NCBI GenBank assembly: GCA_027487585.1
Contig: JAIYDH010000257.1
Location: 1 to 34,826, forward strand
Reading direction: 5' to 3'
Length of the DNA: 34,826 nt
Origin: Rubrivivax sp.
GTDB lineage: Bacteria > Pseudomonadota > Gammaproteobacteria > Burkholderiales > Burkholderiaceae_C
The translations under genes were made by a program, and so were the position numbers. Positions 8,828 through 21,148 of the stretch are shown piece by piece (position 1 is the first letter of the stretch; each line of letters opens with the position of its first letter). The notes under the pieces were generated by a model. That model ran no database searches, was not told the DNA's origin, and saw only the letters and a list, made by a program, of their open reading frames with translations.

Positions 8828-9823
8828 ATGTCGATCGATAGCACTGGCCGCCGTCGCCACCTCTCGGGTCTGATGAAGGCCCTCGTCCTGTCTGCCGCGG
8901 CCGCGCTCACGGCTGGCGGCGCACAGGCCCAGCAGCCCATCGAGCTGCGCATCGGCTTCCAGAAGGCCGCCAGCGTGCTGGTGCTGCAGCGCGCACAGGG
9001 CACGCTCGAGAAGCGCCTGGCAGCGCAGAACGTCAGCATCAAGTGGGTGGAGTTCCCGGCCGGCCCGCAGCTGCTCGAGGGCCTGAACGTGGGCTCCATC
9101 GACGTGGGCTACGTGGGCGAGGCGCCGCCGATCTTCGCGCAGGCCGCGGGCGCGCAGTTCGTCTACGTCGGCAACGATCCGGCCAGTCCCGAGGCCGAGG
9201 CCATCGTCGTGCCCAAGGGCTCGCCGATCAGGAGCGTGGCCGATCTCAAGGGCAAGAAGATCGCCCTCAACAAGGGCAGCAACGTGCACTACCTGCTCGT
9301 CAAGCATCTCGAGAAGGCGGGGCTCAAGTACACCGAAGTCAACGTCGTCTTCCTGCCGCCGGCCGATGCCCGCGCGGCCTTCGAGCGCGGCAGCGTCGAC
9401 GCCTGGGCGATCTGGGATCCGTTCCTCTCCGCAGCCGAGAAGCAGATCGAGGCCCGCATCCTCGTCGACGGCAAGGGTGTGGTGAACAACCACCTGTTCT
9501 ATCTGGCCAGCCGCAGCTTCGTCGAGAAGCACCCGGGCGTGATCGGCAGCTTCTTCCAGGACCTGCAAGAACGCGGCCGCTGGATCACCGCCAACCGTGC
9601 CGAGGCGGCGAGGCTGATCGCACCGCTGCAGGGCCTGGACGTGGCCATCGTCGAGAGCAGCCTGTCGCGCTACCCGCTGGGCGTGGTGCCGGTCAGCGCC
9701 GCCGTGGCGGCCGAGCAGCAGAAGGTGGCCGACGCCTTCTTCGAGCTCAAGCTCGTGCCCAAGCGCGTGATCGTGGCCGAGGCGCTGCCGGCCCGGCCCA
9801 TCGTCGTTGCACAGACGAAGTGA
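8828..9823 (+). CDS. ssuA: Aliphatic sulfonate ABC transporter substrate-binding protein
   Basis: Signal peptide; [27 protein letters not shown]...[40 protein letters not shown]...[15 protein letters not shown]. Confidence 0.94.
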   Translation: MSIDSTGRRRHLSGLMKALVLSAAAALTAGGAQAQQPIELRIGFQKAASVLVLQRAQGTLEKRLAAQNVSIKWVEFPAGPQLLEGLNVGSIDVGYVGEAPPIFAQAAGAQFVYVGNDPASPEAEAIVVPKGSPIRSVADLKGKKIALNKGSNVHYLLVKHLEKAGLKYTEVNVVFLPPADARAAFERGSVDAWAIWDPFLSAAEKQIEARILVDGKGVVNNHLFYLASRSFVEKHPGVIGSFFQDLQERGRWITANRAEAARLIAPLQGLDVAIVESSLSRYPLGVVPVSAAVAAEQQKVADAFFELKLVPKRVIVAEALPARPIVVAQTK

Positions 9824-9833
9824 GGAGAGTGCC

Positions 9834-11054
9834 GTGACGCAGCCGCTCAGCATCTTCTGGTTCATTCCTTCGCATGGCGACTCGCGCTACCTCGGCACCA
9901 GCCAGGGCGCGCGCGAGGCCAGCCTCGACTACTTCAAGCAGGTGGCGGTGGCCGCCGACTCGCTGGGCTACGAGGGCGTGCTGCTGCCCACCGGCCGCAG
10001 CTGCGAGGACAGCTGGGTGCTGGCGGCCAGTCTGATCGACGCCACGCGGCGCCTGAAGTTCCTGGTGGCGCTGCGCCCGGGCCTGGTGACGCCGTCACAG
10101 AGCGCGCGCATGGCCGCCACGCTGGACCGCCTGTCGGGCGGCCGCCTGCTCGTCAACCTCGTCACCGGTGGCGACCCTGAAGAGCTGGCCGGCGACGGCC
10201 TGTTCCTGTCGCATGAGCAGCGCTATGCGCAGTCGCGCGAGTTCATCACCATCTGGCGCGAGCTGCTGGCGCGCAGCCACGGAGCCGAAGGCGAGCCACA
10301 GGGTTCGGTGCAGCCGTTCGACCACGCTGGCGAGCACTACCGCCTCGAGGCCGGCAAGGTGCTGTACCCGCCGGTTCAGCGGCCGTATCCGCCGGTGTTC
10401 TTCGGCGGCAGCTCGGGCCCGGCCCATGCGCTGGCGGCCGAGCATGTGGACACCTACCTCACCTGGGGCGAAGCACCGGCCGAGGTGGCGAAGAAGCTCG
10501 CTGACGTGCGCGCGCAGGCGGCGGCGCGCGGGCGCACGCTGCGCTACGGCATCCGCCTGCACGTGATCGTGCGCGAGACCGAAGACGAGGCCTGGGCCGC
10601 GGCGGCCAGGCTCGTGAAGCACCTCGACCCGGCCACCGTGGCCGCGGCGCAGCAGCGCTTCGCGAAGATGGACTCCGAGGGCCAGCGCCGCATGGCCGCG
10701 CTGCATGGCGGCCATTTCGACCCCGCCAACGTGCGTGCGGGCCTGGAGATCGCGCCCAACCTGTGGGCCGGCGTCGGCCTGGTGCGCGGCGGTGCGGGCA
10801 CGGCGCTGGTGGGCAGCCCCGAGCAGGTGGCGGCGCGCATCCGCGAGTACGCCGAGCTGGGGTTGTCGCACTTCATCCTCAGCGGCTACCCGCACCTGGA
10901 AGAGGCCTACCGCTTTGCCGAACTGGTGTTCCCGCTGCTGCCGCTGGGATTGCGCGAGCGCATCAGCCAGCCGCAGCTCACCGGGCCCTTCGGCGAGATC
11001 GTCGCCAACTCGATCGTGCCGCAGCGCGCGGCCGTCGCCGCGGCTGCGAGCTGA
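9834..11054 (+). CDS. ssuD: FMNH2-dependent alkanesulfonate monooxygenase
   Basis: GTG start; [62 protein letters not shown]...[12 protein letters not shown]. Confidence 0.97.
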   Translation: MTQPLSIFWFIPSHGDSRYLGTSQGAREASLDYFKQVAVAADSLGYEGVLLPTGRSCEDSWVLAASLIDATRRLKFLVALRPGLVTPSQSARMAATLDRLSGGRLLVNLVTGGDPEELAGDGLFLSHEQRYAQSREFITIWRELLARSHGAEGEPQGSVQPFDHAGEHYRLEAGKVLYPPVQRPYPPVFFGGSSGPAHALAAEHVDTYLTWGEAPAEVAKKLADVRAQAAARGRTLRYGIRLHVIVRETEDEAWAAAARLVKHLDPATVAAAQQRFAKMDSEGQRRMAALHGGHFDPANVRAGLEIAPNLWAGVGLVRGGAGTALVGSPEQVAARIREYAELGLSHFILSGYPHLEEAYRFAELVFPLLPLGLRERISQPQLTGPFGEIVANSIVPQRAAVAAAAS

Positions 11055-11066
11055 GCAGGGACGCCC

Positions 11067-11855
11067 ATGTCGGAACCGTCGAACGCCCTGCGCTGGAAGC
11101 GGCGCATCGCACCGTGGCTGGTGCCGCTGGCCATTCTGGCGGCCTGGGAGATCTCGTCGCGCGCAGGCTGGCTCTCCAGCCGCGTGCTGCCCGAGCCCTG
11201 GGCCGTGCTGACCGCGTTCGCACGCCTGGCCGGCACCGGCGAGATGTGGCAGCACGTGTGGGTGAGCACGCAGCGAGCGCTCTCGGGCTTTGCCCTCGGT
11301 GGCGGGCTGGCGCTGGCGCTGGGCCTGCTGACCGGCTCGCTGCGCAGTGCAGAGACCTTGCTGGACAGCACCATCCAGATGGTGCGCAACGTGCCGCCGC
11401 TGGCACTGATCCCGCTCGTCATCCTGTGGTTCGGCATCGAGGAGGAGGCCAAGCTGTTCCTGGTGTCGCTGGGTGTGTTCTTCCCGATCTACATCAACAC
11501 CTTCCACGGGATCCGCTCGGTGGACGCCGGGCTCATCGAGATGGCGCGCAGCTACGGCTTGCGCGGCTGGGCGCTGTACCGCCACGTCATCCTGCCCGGC
11601 GCGCTGCCGTCCATCCTGGTGGGCGTGCGCTTCTCGCTGGGCTTCATGTGGGTGATCCTGATCGTGGCCGAGACCATCAGCGCGCAGGCCGGCATCGGCT
11701 ACATGACGATGAACGCACGCGAGTTCCTGCAGACCGACGTGGTGCTGGTGGGCATCCTGCTGTACGCCCTGCTGGGCAAGCTGGCCGACCTGCTGGCCAA
11801 GGGACTGGAGCTGTGGTGGCTGCGCTGGCATCCCGGCTATGGAGCACGCGCATGA
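11067..11855 (+). CDS. ssuC: Aliphatic sulfonate ABC transporter permease
   Basis: 262-aa membrane protein with SsuC/TauC features ([48 protein letters not shown]). Confidence 0.95.
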   Translation: MSEPSNALRWKRRIAPWLVPLAILAAWEISSRAGWLSSRVLPEPWAVLTAFARLAGTGEMWQHVWVSTQRALSGFALGGGLALALGLLTGSLRSAETLLDSTIQMVRNVPPLALIPLVILWFGIEEEAKLFLVSLGVFFPIYINTFHGIRSVDAGLIEMARSYGLRGWALYRHVILPGALPSILVGVRFSLGFMWVILIVAETISAQAGIGYMTMNAREFLQTDVVLVGILLYALLGKLADLLAKGLELWWLRWHPGYGARA

Positions 11856-12682
11856 TGACCGCTTACGACGCACCGGAGCTGCTGCTGCGCAGCCCGCAGC
11901 CGCAGGCCGAACCGGCGGCCTTGCCGGGGTTGCCGCCCGCCGGAGGTGAGGCACGCGGCCCGGGCCTGGGCATCGAGCTGCGCGGCGTACACAAGCGCTA
12001 TGGCGCGCGCGAGGTCCTGCACGACATCACGCTGAGCATCGCCCCGGGCGAGTTCGTCGCCGTCATCGGCAAGAGCGGCTGCGGCAAGAGCACGCTGCTG
12101 CGGCTGCTGGCCGGGCTGGAGGCGGCCGATGCCGGTGTGCTGGCCATCGACAGCCAGCCGCCGAACGCCACGCGCGAGGACACGCGGCTGATGTTCCAGG
12201 ACGCGCGGCTGCTGCCCTGGAAGCGTGTCGCCGCCAACGTCGAGCTCGGCCTGACCAGCGCCAACGCACCGGCGCGTGCGCGTGGCGCCCTGGCGCAGGT
12301 GGGGCTGGCCGACCGCGCCCACGAGTGGCCGGCCGTGCTGTCGGGCGGGCAGAAGCAGCGCGTGGCCTTGGCGCGTGCGCTGGTGCACGAGCCGCGCCTC
12401 CTGCTGCTCGACGAACCGCTGGGCGCGCTGGACGCCCTCACGCGGCTGGAGATGCAGGCGCTGATCGAGCAGCTGTGGCGAGAGCAGGGCTTCACCGCGG
12501 TGCTGGTGACGCACGACGTGGTCGAAGCGGCGGCGCTGGCCGACCGCGTGCTTGTCATCGTCGACGGCCGCATCGCGCACGACGAGCGCATCGTGCAGCC
12601 ACGGCCGCGCCGCCATGCTTCGGCCGTGCTGGCCGAGGTCGAGGAGCGGCTGCTGGCGCAGGTGCTGCGCCGGCCGATCTGA
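11852..12682 (+). CDS. ssuB: Aliphatic sulfonate ABC transporter ATP-binding protein
   Basis: ATG overlaps the ssuC stop (ATGA). Walker [13 protein letters not shown], signature [15 protein letters not shown], Walker [13 protein letters not shown]. Confidence 0.95.
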   Translation: MMTAYDAPELLLRSPQPQAEPAALPGLPPAGGEARGPGLGIELRGVHKRYGAREVLHDITLSIAPGEFVAVIGKSGCGKSTLLRLLAGLEAADAGVLAIDSQPPNATREDTRLMFQDARLLPWKRVAANVELGLTSANAPARARGALAQVGLADRAHEWPAVLSGGQKQRVALARALVHEPRLLLLDEPLGALDALTRLEMQALIEQLWREQGFTAVLVTHDVVEAAALADRVLVIVDGRIAHDERIVQPRPRRHASAVLAEVEERLLAQVLRRPI

Positions 12683-12697
12683 GAGCGGCGGGTGCAG

Positions 12698-13312
12698 ATG
12701 AACGCAGCCGGCGACGCAGCCTCCCCGGCCTGCTGCCCGCCGCGCCCACGGCTGCTGGTGGTGCCGGGGCTGCACGGCAGCGGTATTGATCATTGGCAGA
12801 GCTGGCTGCAGCGGCGCACGCCGGGCAGCCGCCGTGTCGAGCAGCTCGACTGGAGCGCCCCCGATCTGGATGCCTGGGTGGCGCGCATCGGGCAGACGCT
12901 GCAAGCCGAGCCCGCAGGCCCCTGGATCGCCGTGGCCCACAGCTTCGGCTGCCTGGCCTTGGTGCAGCACTTGTTGAACCCTGAGGTCGATGCCTCCCGG
13001 CCGGTGGTGGCCGGTCTGCTGGTAGCGCCGGCCAGCCCCTGGCGTTTTGGGCTCAAGGCGCAGCTGATGCGGCGCGTCGCGAGCGCCGAGCTCACGGTGC
13101 TGGCCAGCAGCAACGACCCCTGGCTGCCCACCGAGGTGGCACTGGGCTGGGCCCATGCCTGGGGTGCGCGGCTCACGGACCTGGGCGATGCCGGGCACGT
13201 CAACCCGGCATCGGGCCACGGGCCGTGGCCGCAGGTGCTGCCGCACCTCGAGCGGCTGCGCCAGCGCTGGCACTCGGCGCAACGCGAGAGGGCTGCCCAC
13301 GCTCAGCCCTGA
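12698..13312 (+). CDS. RBBP9/YdeN-family alpha/beta hydrolase
   Basis: LLVVPGLHGSGIDHWQSWLQRR...VAHSFGCLALVQHLL; G-x-S-x-G-like nucleophile elbow; 15 nt after ssuB. Confidence 0.82.
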   Translation: MNAAGDAASPACCPPRPRLLVVPGLHGSGIDHWQSWLQRRTPGSRRVEQLDWSAPDLDAWVARIGQTLQAEPAGPWIAVAHSFGCLALVQHLLNPEVDASRPVVAGLLVAPASPWRFGLKAQLMRRVASAELTVLASSNDPWLPTEVALGWAHAWGARLTDLGDAGHVNPASGHGPWPQVLPHLERLRQRWHSAQRERAAHAQP

Positions 13313-13374
13313 AGCGAGGGCAGCACGCTTGACAGCGCGTTCGACAGCTGGGCGGCGCATACACTCGCGCCCCG

Positions 13375-13788
13375 ATGCTGAAGTTGCGCCGCCACACGGC
13401 CTTGCCAACCTGGATCGCCCTGCTGGCGATCTGGGCGCTGAGCCTCGTGCCCACGGTGTCGCAGCTTCTGGCTGCCGCAGCGCCCGACGGCAGCGTGCGC
13501 GCCGAGATCTGCACACCCCAAGGGCTGCGCTGGGTGACGCTGGTGGCCGTCGATGAACTCGCCGACGGCCCGGCGGGCACGCCGGCCGACACCTCGGCCG
13601 CCGCACACAGCGACCACTGCCCCCTGTGCCGGCTGCAGCACGACGCACCGCCACTGCCTCTGGCCACGGCTCTGTCGCACGAACCCGCACCCGGCCCGGC
13701 CTTCGTGCCCAGCCTGTTCCTGCAGGCGCCGCACACGCTGCATGCGTGGCGCAGCGCACAGCCGCGCGGGCCCCCCCTCCTGAGCTGA
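13375..13788 (+). CDS. DUF2946-like protein
   Basis: Short protein with N-terminal hydrophobic segment and HSDHCPLCRLQHD Cys/His motif; adjacent to a TonB receptor. Confidence 0.72.
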   Translation: MLKLRRHTALPTWIALLAIWALSLVPTVSQLLAAAAPDGSVRAEICTPQGLRWVTLVAVDELADGPAGTPADTSAAAHSDHCPLCRLQHDAPPLPLATALSHEPAPGPAFVPSLFLQAPHTLHAWRSAQPRGPPLLS

Positions 13789-13800
13789 ACCCCTCGTCGC

Positions 13801-13843
13801 GAGCCCTGCCGCCGCCGCCCTCGGGCGGTGGCGGCGCGGGCTC
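13801..13843 (+). other. Strong GC-rich hairpin between the DUF2946 gene and the TonB receptor gene
   Basis: GAGCCCTGCCGCCGCCGCCCTCGGGCGGTGGCGGCGCGGGCTC: 6-bp outer stem, small internal loop, ~12-bp inner stem. A second hairpin GCGCCC-CTT-GGGCGC lies at 13868-13882. Confidence 0.5.
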
Positions 13844-13909
13844 ATCCGGGTTTGCGGCCGCTCGCTCGCGCCCCTTGGGCGCAGTGGGTGGCCTTCAGGA
13901 GTGTTCTTC

Positions 13910-16297
13910 GTGCTCGTTTCTTTACCGCCATTCCCACGGCAGGCCATTGCCTGCGCTTGCGTTCTCTCGTGCGTACCCTTTGCCCAGGCGCAGACCGCCC
14001 CCGAAGCCGCCAACAGCCGCAACGCCGGCATCGTCAGCGTCACCGCCAACCGCCTGGGCTCGTTGCCGACGCAGATTCCCACCACCATCGAAGGCATCAG
14101 CGGCGCCGAGATCGACACCACCATCAACGCCACCGACAGCGCCGACGCCCTGAAGTACTTTCCGAGCCTGCTGGTGCGCAAGCGCTACATCGGCGACTAC
14201 GACCACGCCGTGCTGTCCACGCGCGCCAGCGGCACCGGCAACAGCGCGCGCTCGCTGGTGTATGCCGACGGCATCCTGCTGAGCAACCTGCTGGGCAACG
14301 GGGCCAGCTTCACGCCGCGCTGGGGCCTCGTCACGCCCGAGGAGATCGAGCGCGTGGACGTGCTCTACGGCCCCTTCAGCGCCGCCTACCCGGGCAACAG
14401 CGTGGGCGCGGTGGTGGACTACGTGACGCGCATGCCCACGCGCTTTGAGGCCCACGCCAAGGTGGCGGGCTTCTCGCAGCGCTACGACGCCTACGGCACC
14501 GATGGCCGCTTCGGCGGCGGCCAGGCCAGCGCCAGCATCGGCAGCCGCGCGGGCGACTTCGCCTGGTGGTTCAACCTGAGCCGGCAGGACAGCGAGAGCC
14601 ACCCGCTCGTCTACGCCACGCGCAACCCGAGCACCGCGGCCCCGGCCGCCGGCGCCGTGGCCGTGACGGGTGCGGTGGCCGAGAAGAACCGCTTCAACCA
14701 GGACTGGCTGCTCATCGGCACCAGCAGCCAGGCGCGCACGCTGCAGGACCACGCCAAGCTCAAGCTGGCCTGGCGGCTGCAACCCACGCTGCGCGCCAGC
14801 TACACGCTGGGCTTCTGGGACAACACCGTCGAGCGCCAGCCGGAGAGCTTTTTGCAAGACGCCAGCGGCCAGCGTGTGGACATTCGGCCCGACAACTTCC
14901 CCACCAGCGTGGGCGGCACGCGCGCCATCAGCATCGGCGGCCGCGGCTACACGCTCAGCGCCGCCGACTTCGGCCGCTCGCGCGAGCGGCTGCAGCACGT
15001 GATGCACGGCCTGGCGCTGCGCCAGACCACGCGCGGGGTGTTCGACTGGCAGCTCGCGGCCAGCCGGTACGACTACGCCCGCGACGAGGTGCGCGCCTGG
15101 GCGCCGGTGGCCGCCACTGCGGCCACGGCCGCCAACCCGGCCGGCGGTCGCATCACCGACCAGGCCGGCACCGGCTGGCACACCCTGGCTGCCAAGGGCA
15201 CCTGGCGGCCCGGTGGAGCGAGCGGTGGGGCGAGCGGTGGGGACGCCGGCCGCCACATCATCGAGTTCGGCCTGCAGCGCGACGCGCACCAGCTGCGCAA
15301 CAAGGTCTCGACCACGGCGGACTGGCTGGCCGGCGCGCCAGCGGCCGGCAACCCGGCCTCGCGCTTTGAGGGCAACACCTCGCTCACCAGCCTGTGGGCG
15401 CAGGACGCCTGGGCCTTTGCCACCGACTGGAAGGCGGTGCTGGGCCTGCGGCTCGAGCAATGGCAGGCCGAACGCGGCCTGACGACCAACGGCGCCGGTG
15501 CCTTTGCCCATCCCACGCGCCGCGAAAGCGCCGCCAGCCCCAAGCTGGCCGTGGGCTGGCAGCCGCGTGACGACTGGTCGCTGAAGCTTTCCAGCGGCCG
15601 GGCGCTGCGCTTCCCCACCGTGAGCGAGCTGTTCCAGGGCGGCGTCAACGCCAGCACTGGGGCGCTGAGCAACGGCGACCCGAACCTCAGGCCCGAGGTC
15701 TCGTGGACCACCGAGCTCAGCAGCGAGTGGGCCTGGCAGCCGGGCGCCACGCTGCGCGCCACCCTGTTCACCGAGACCACGCGTGACGCGCTCTACAGCC
15801 AGACCAACACCACCGTCACGCCCAACGTCACCAACGTCCAGAACGTCGACCGCATCCGCACCCAGGGCCTGGAGCTGGCGGCGTCAACGCGCGACCTGGG
15901 CGTGCGCGGGCTCGACTTGAGTGGCAGCCTCACCTTCGCCGATTCCATCATCACCGCCAACAGCCGCTTCCCGGCCAGCGTGGGCAAGTGGCAACCGCGC
16001 GTGCCACGCTGGCGCGCCAACGCCGTGGCCACCTGGCGGGCTACCGAGGCGCTCAGCGGCACCCTGGGTGTTCGCTACGGCGACCAGCAGTTCAACAGCC
16101 TCGACAACAGCGATCCCATCGGCGCGCGCTACCAGGGCGCGAGCAAGTTCCTGGTGGCCGACCTGCGCCTGCGCTGGCAGGCCACGCGGCAGGGGAGCGC
16201 GGCCGTGGGCATCGACAACCTCAGCAACGAGCTGTACTGGAACTTCCACCCCTACCCGCTGCGCACCGTCGTGGCGGAACTCAAGTTCGACCTGTGA
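13910..16297 (+). CDS. TonB-dependent receptor
   Basis: Signal peptide, plug domain (DALKYFPSLLVRKRYIGDYDHAVLSTRASGTGNSARSLVYADGILLSN...VTPEEIERVDVLYGPFSAAYPGNSVGAVV) and beta-barrel. GTG start at 13910 (GGAG at 13897-13900) preferred to 13901. Confidence 0.9.
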   Translation: MLVSLPPFPRQAIACACVLSCVPFAQAQTAPEAANSRNAGIVSVTANRLGSLPTQIPTTIEGISGAEIDTTINATDSADALKYFPSLLVRKRYIGDYDHAVLSTRASGTGNSARSLVYADGILLSNLLGNGASFTPRWGLVTPEEIERVDVLYGPFSAAYPGNSVGAVVDYVTRMPTRFEAHAKVAGFSQRYDAYGTDGRFGGGQASASIGSRAGDFAWWFNLSRQDSESHPLVYATRNPSTAAPAAGAVAVTGAVAEKNRFNQDWLLIGTSSQARTLQDHAKLKLAWRLQPTLRASYTLGFWDNTVERQPESFLQDASGQRVDIRPDNFPTSVGGTRAISIGGRGYTLSAADFGRSRERLQHVMHGLALRQTTRGVFDWQLAASRYDYARDEVRAWAPVAATAATAANPAGGRITDQAGTGWHTLAAKGTWRPGGASGGASGGDAGRHIIEFGLQRDAHQLRNKVSTTADWLAGAPAAGNPASRFEGNTSLTSLWAQDAWAFATDWKAVLGLRLEQWQAERGLTTNGAGAFAHPTRRESAASPKLAVGWQPRDDWSLKLSSGRALRFPTVSELFQGGVNASTGALSNGDPNLRPEVSWTTELSSEWAWQPGATLRATLFTETTRDALYSQTNTTVTPNVTNVQNVDRIRTQGLELAASTRDLGVRGLDLSGSLTFADSIITANSRFPASVGKWQPRVPRWRANAVATWRATEALSGTLGVRYGDQQFNSLDNSDPIGARYQGASKFLVADLRLRWQATRQGSAAVGIDNLSNELYWNFHPYPLRTVVAELKFDL

Positions 16298-16305
16298 GCA
16301 CAACC

Positions 16306-16863
16306 ATGAAGCACATCCACCTCAGCCTTCTCTGCATCTCGCTGGCGGCCGCCAGCGCGGGCCCGGCCTCGGCCCATGTCACGCTCGAAGAGGCCCAGGC
16401 CCAGGCCGGCAAGCCCTACAAGGCCACGCTGCGCGTGAGCCACGGCTGCGAGGGCACGGCCACGCACACCCTGCGCGTGCAGGTGCCGGCGGGCTTTCGG
16501 GGCGCCAAGCCCATGCCCAAGCCGGGCTGGACGCTGCAGACGCAGCGCGCGCCGCTGGCCCAGCCCTACGAAAGCCACGGCCGCCGCATCACCGACGACG
16601 TGGTGGAGATCACCTGGACGGCGGCCACGCGCGAGGCCTGGCTGGCCGATGCGCACTACGACGAGTTCGTGCTGCGCGGCCAGCTGCCGGCCCAGCCGGG
16701 GCCGCTGTGGTTCAAGGTGCAGCAGCTGTGCGAGAAGGGCCAGTGGGACTGGTTCGACACGCCGGCCGATCCCAAGAGCACCAGCCGGGCCGGTCTGAAG
16801 GCCCCGGCGGCCTTGCTCGAAGTGCTGCCGGCCGACGAAGCGCCCACGGCCCATCGCCACTGA
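16306..16863 (+). CDS. YcnI-like DUF1775 domain protein
   Basis: Signal peptide ending SAHVTLEEAQAQAGKPYKATLRVSHGCEGTATHTLRVQVPAGFRGAKPMPKPGW, typical of DUF1775. Confidence 0.87.
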   Translation: MKHIHLSLLCISLAAASAGPASAHVTLEEAQAQAGKPYKATLRVSHGCEGTATHTLRVQVPAGFRGAKPMPKPGWTLQTQRAPLAQPYESHGRRITDDVVEITWTAATREAWLADAHYDEFVLRGQLPAQPGPLWFKVQQLCEKGQWDWFDTPADPKSTSRAGLKAPAALLEVLPADEAPTAHRH

Positions 16864-16867
16864 GCAC

Positions 16868-16882
16868 GCCCCGGAGCGGGGC
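16868..16882. terminator. Possible bidirectional terminator hairpin between convergent genes
   Basis: GCCCCG-GAG-CGGGGC between the DUF1775 stop and the fccB-like stop; no T-tract. Confidence 0.3.
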
Positions 16883-16894
16883 TGCGTCAGCGGC

Positions 16895-18160
16895 TCATCC
16901 CAGCGCGTCGGCCCAGATGTTGCGGGCCCAGCTCAGGGCGTAGGTGCCTTCCAGCTCGTTGCGCGCGCTGCTCAGGCCGCCCGCGCCGGCCACGGGTGTG
17001 AGCGTCTTCTGCTCGGCGTTCCACTTGTGCACGCTGGCCACGTGCACCACCTCCGTCGGGCTCACGAAGCTGTAGCAGGTGTTGGCGATGATCGGGCTCT
17101 CGTTGACGGGTTGGCCCGTCAGACGCGCCACCACCGCATCGGCCACCACCTTGCCGTGGTTGTTGGCCTGGAAGCCGCTCTTGGGCATGCCCGGTGCGGC
17201 GGCGATGGCGTCGCCGATCACGTGCACGCCGGGCACCTTGGTGCTCTCCCAGGTCTGGAACTCCACGCCCACCCACTGGTTGTTGACGGTGATCAGCGGC
17301 TGCGCAATGCGCCCGGCCTGCTGCGGCGGGATGATGTTGAAGAGATCGGCCTTGACGTCCTCGACCTGCAGCTTGGCCACGTTGCCGCGCACGTCGAACT
17401 CCACCACCTCGGCATTGGGGCGGTACTCGATGATCCCCTTGTACAGGTCGTCCCAGGCCTTGAGGAACAGCGCCTTCTTCGAGACGAGGTCGGGGTTGGC
17501 GTCGAGCACCAGCACCTTGGCTCGAGGCTTGAACTTCTTGAAGTACGCCGCCACCACGCTGGCGCGCTCGTAGGGCCCGGGCGGGCAGCGGTAGGGCGCC
17601 TTGGGGATGCTGATGGCGAACACGCCCCCATCGGGCAGGGCGTCCAGCCGCGCACGCAGCTCGCTCGTCTGTGCGCCGGCCTTCCAGGCGTGCAGCACGT
17701 CGCCGGCCGGGCCGGCGGTGGCCAGGCCGCCGATCTTGTCGAACTGGAAGTCCACGCCCGGCGCGACGATCAGCCGGTCGTAGGGCAGCGGGTTGCCCTT
17801 GGCCAGGCGCACCTGCTTCTTGTCGAAGTCGATGGCCGTGGCCTCGTCCTGCACCAGCTTCACGCCGTGCTTGGCCAGGCCGTCGTAGGGCACGGTGATC
17901 TCGCTGATCTGGCGGAAGCCCGCGACCACCAGGTTGCTGATCGGGCAGCTCACGAAGTAGGGGTTCCGCTCGACCAGCGTGACCTCGATGCGCGGCTCCC
18001 ACAGCCGGATGTACTTGGCCGCGGTGGCGCCGCCGAAGCCGCCGCCGATGACGACGACACGGGCGATGGGCTTCTCGGTGACCACGCTGGCGCAGCCGGT
18101 GAGGGCGGCGGTGCTGCCGGCCACGCCGGCGAGCAGGATCTGACGTCGGTTCAGGCTCAT
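16895..18160 (-). CDS. fccB: Flavocytochrome c sulfide dehydrogenase flavoprotein subunit (FccB/SoxF-like)
   Basis: Twin-arginine-like N-terminus SLNRRQILLAG; FAD motif RVVVIGGGFGGATAAKYIR; NPYFVSCPISNLVVAG and IIANTCYSFVSP cysteine regions; HVIGDA. Confidence 0.9.
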   Translation of the reverse strand: MSLNRRQILLAGVAGSTAALTGCASVVTEKPIARVVVIGGGFGGATAAKYIRLWEPRIEVTLVERNPYFVSCPISNLVVAGFRQISEITVPYDGLAKHGVKLVQDEATAIDFDKKQVRLAKGNPLPYDRLIVAPGVDFQFDKIGGLATAGPAGDVLHAWKAGAQTSELRARLDALPDGGVFAISIPKAPYRCPPGPYERASVVAAYFKKFKPRAKVLVLDANPDLVSKKALFLKAWDDLYKGIIEYRPNAEVVEFDVRGNVAKLQVEDVKADLFNIIPPQQAGRIAQPLITVNNQWVGVEFQTWESTKVPGVHVIGDAIAAAPGMPKSGFQANNHGKVVADAVVARLTGQPVNESPIIANTCYSFVSPTEVVHVASVHKWNAEQKTLTPVAGAGGLSSARNELEGTYALSWARNIWADALG

Positions 18161-18170
18161 CTTGTTCCCC

Positions 18171-18476
18171 TCACTTCGTGGCGCCGAACACCGCGGCGAT
18201 GCGCTTGAGCTCGTCGTCGGTGTAGCCCTTGGTGTGCTGGTGCATCACGGTGGCGGCCGGGCGCTGGTTGTTCTTGAACTCCAGCAGCGCGCGGTAGATC
18301 GCGTCGGCATCGCGGCCGATGGGCGGGATGCCGCCCACGCTCTGGCCACCGGTGCCGTGGCAGGCGGCGCAGCTGGCGGCCCAGACGCGGGCCTGGCGGT
18401 CGACGGGGGGTGTGGTCTGCGCGTGCGCGGCCGCGGCGGCCAGCAGCAGCGCCAGGGTGAGGCTGTGAGACTTCAT
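18171..18476 (-). CDS. fccA: Monoheme c-type cytochrome (FccA-like)
   Basis: Signal peptide; heme motif CAACH (AASCAACHGTGGQSVGGIPPIG); 10-nt gap to the FccB-like gene. Confidence 0.82.
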   Translation of the reverse strand: MKSHSLTLALLLAAAAAHAQTTPPVDRQARVWAASCAACHGTGGQSVGGIPPIGRDADAIYRALLEFKNNQRPAATVMHQHTKGYTDDELKRIAAVFGATK

Positions 18477-18503
18477 CGGGGGCGGATGGAGGGGTGGTTG
18501 AAC

Positions 18504-20178
<1,675 letters not shown>

Positions 20179-20204
<26 letters not shown>

Positions 20205-21105
20205 GGTACTTGCCGACTTCCACGTCTTCGAGCACGGCCAGCGCGTCGTCGCTGTGCACGGCCAGGCTGCAGTACAGGCTGATCAGGTAGCTGGCGATGG
20301 CGTTCTTGTTGATGCCCATGAAGCGCACGCTCAGGCCCGGCCCCTGCTCACCCGGCAGCCCCGGCTGGTACAGGCCCACGACGCCCTGGCGCTTGTCGCC
20401 CACGCGCAGCAGGATGAAGCTGGTCTTGCCGTCGGTCACCGGCACCTTGTCGCTGGGGATCAGCGGAATGCCGCGCCAGGTGAGGAACTGGCTGCCGAAG
20501 AGGCTCACCGTCGGCGGCGGCACGCCGCGGCGTGTGCACTCGCGCCCGAACGCGGCGATGCCCAGCGGGTGCGTGAGAAAGAACGCCGGCTCCTTCCAGA
20601 CCTTGGTGAGCAGGTCGTCCAGGTCGTCGGGCGTGGGTGCGCCGGTGAGCGTGCTGATGCGCTGCTCGTCGGCCACGTTGGCGAGCAGCCCGTAGTCGGC
20701 GTTGTTGATCAGCTCGCTTTCCTGCTTTTCCTTGATCGTCTCGATCACCAGGCGCAGCTGCTCCTTGATCTGGTCGTGCGGGCTGCTGTAGAGGTCGCTC
20801 ACGCGCGTGTGCACGTCCAGCACCGTCGCCACCGAGTTGAGGAAGTACTCGCGCGGCTGGTCCTGGTAGTCGACGTAGGTGACGGGCAGCTCGCTCTCGT
20901 CGCGCTGGGCGCACAGCACCTTGACGGCCTCGGGGTCGCGCACCTTGTTCAGGCGGTAGATGCCGGCCTCGACCGGGATCCACTGCAGGAAGTGCGTCAG
21001 CCAGCGCGGGCTGATGGTGGACAGCTGCGGCGCAGTCTTGGTGGCGTTGGCTAGCTGCCGTGCGGCGGCGTCGCCGAGGGCCTGCTGGATGGGGGTGTCG
21101 GCCAT
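20179..21105 (-). CDS. Family 2A encapsulin nanocompartment shell protein (SrpI-like)
   Basis: 308 aa; ...QLSTISPRWLTHFLQWIPVEAGIYRLNKV...HPLGIAAFGRECTRRGVPPPTVSLFGSQFLTWRGIPLIPSDKVPV...[50 protein letters not shown]; directly upstream of the cargo desulfurase. Confidence 0.93.
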
Positions 21106-21148
21106 GGTGGTGGGGTCGTTGCGGTGGGGAAGCGAATGAAGGCGCGGC

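Noticed and set aside
13789-13909. Cobalamin riboswitch upstream of the TonB receptor
   Set aside because: The leader is short and I find no B12-box-like sequence; only simple GC hairpins are visible.
13922-15511. 529-aa minus-strand ORF opposite the TonB receptor
   Set aside because: Antisense of a clear receptor plug/barrel; no family features.
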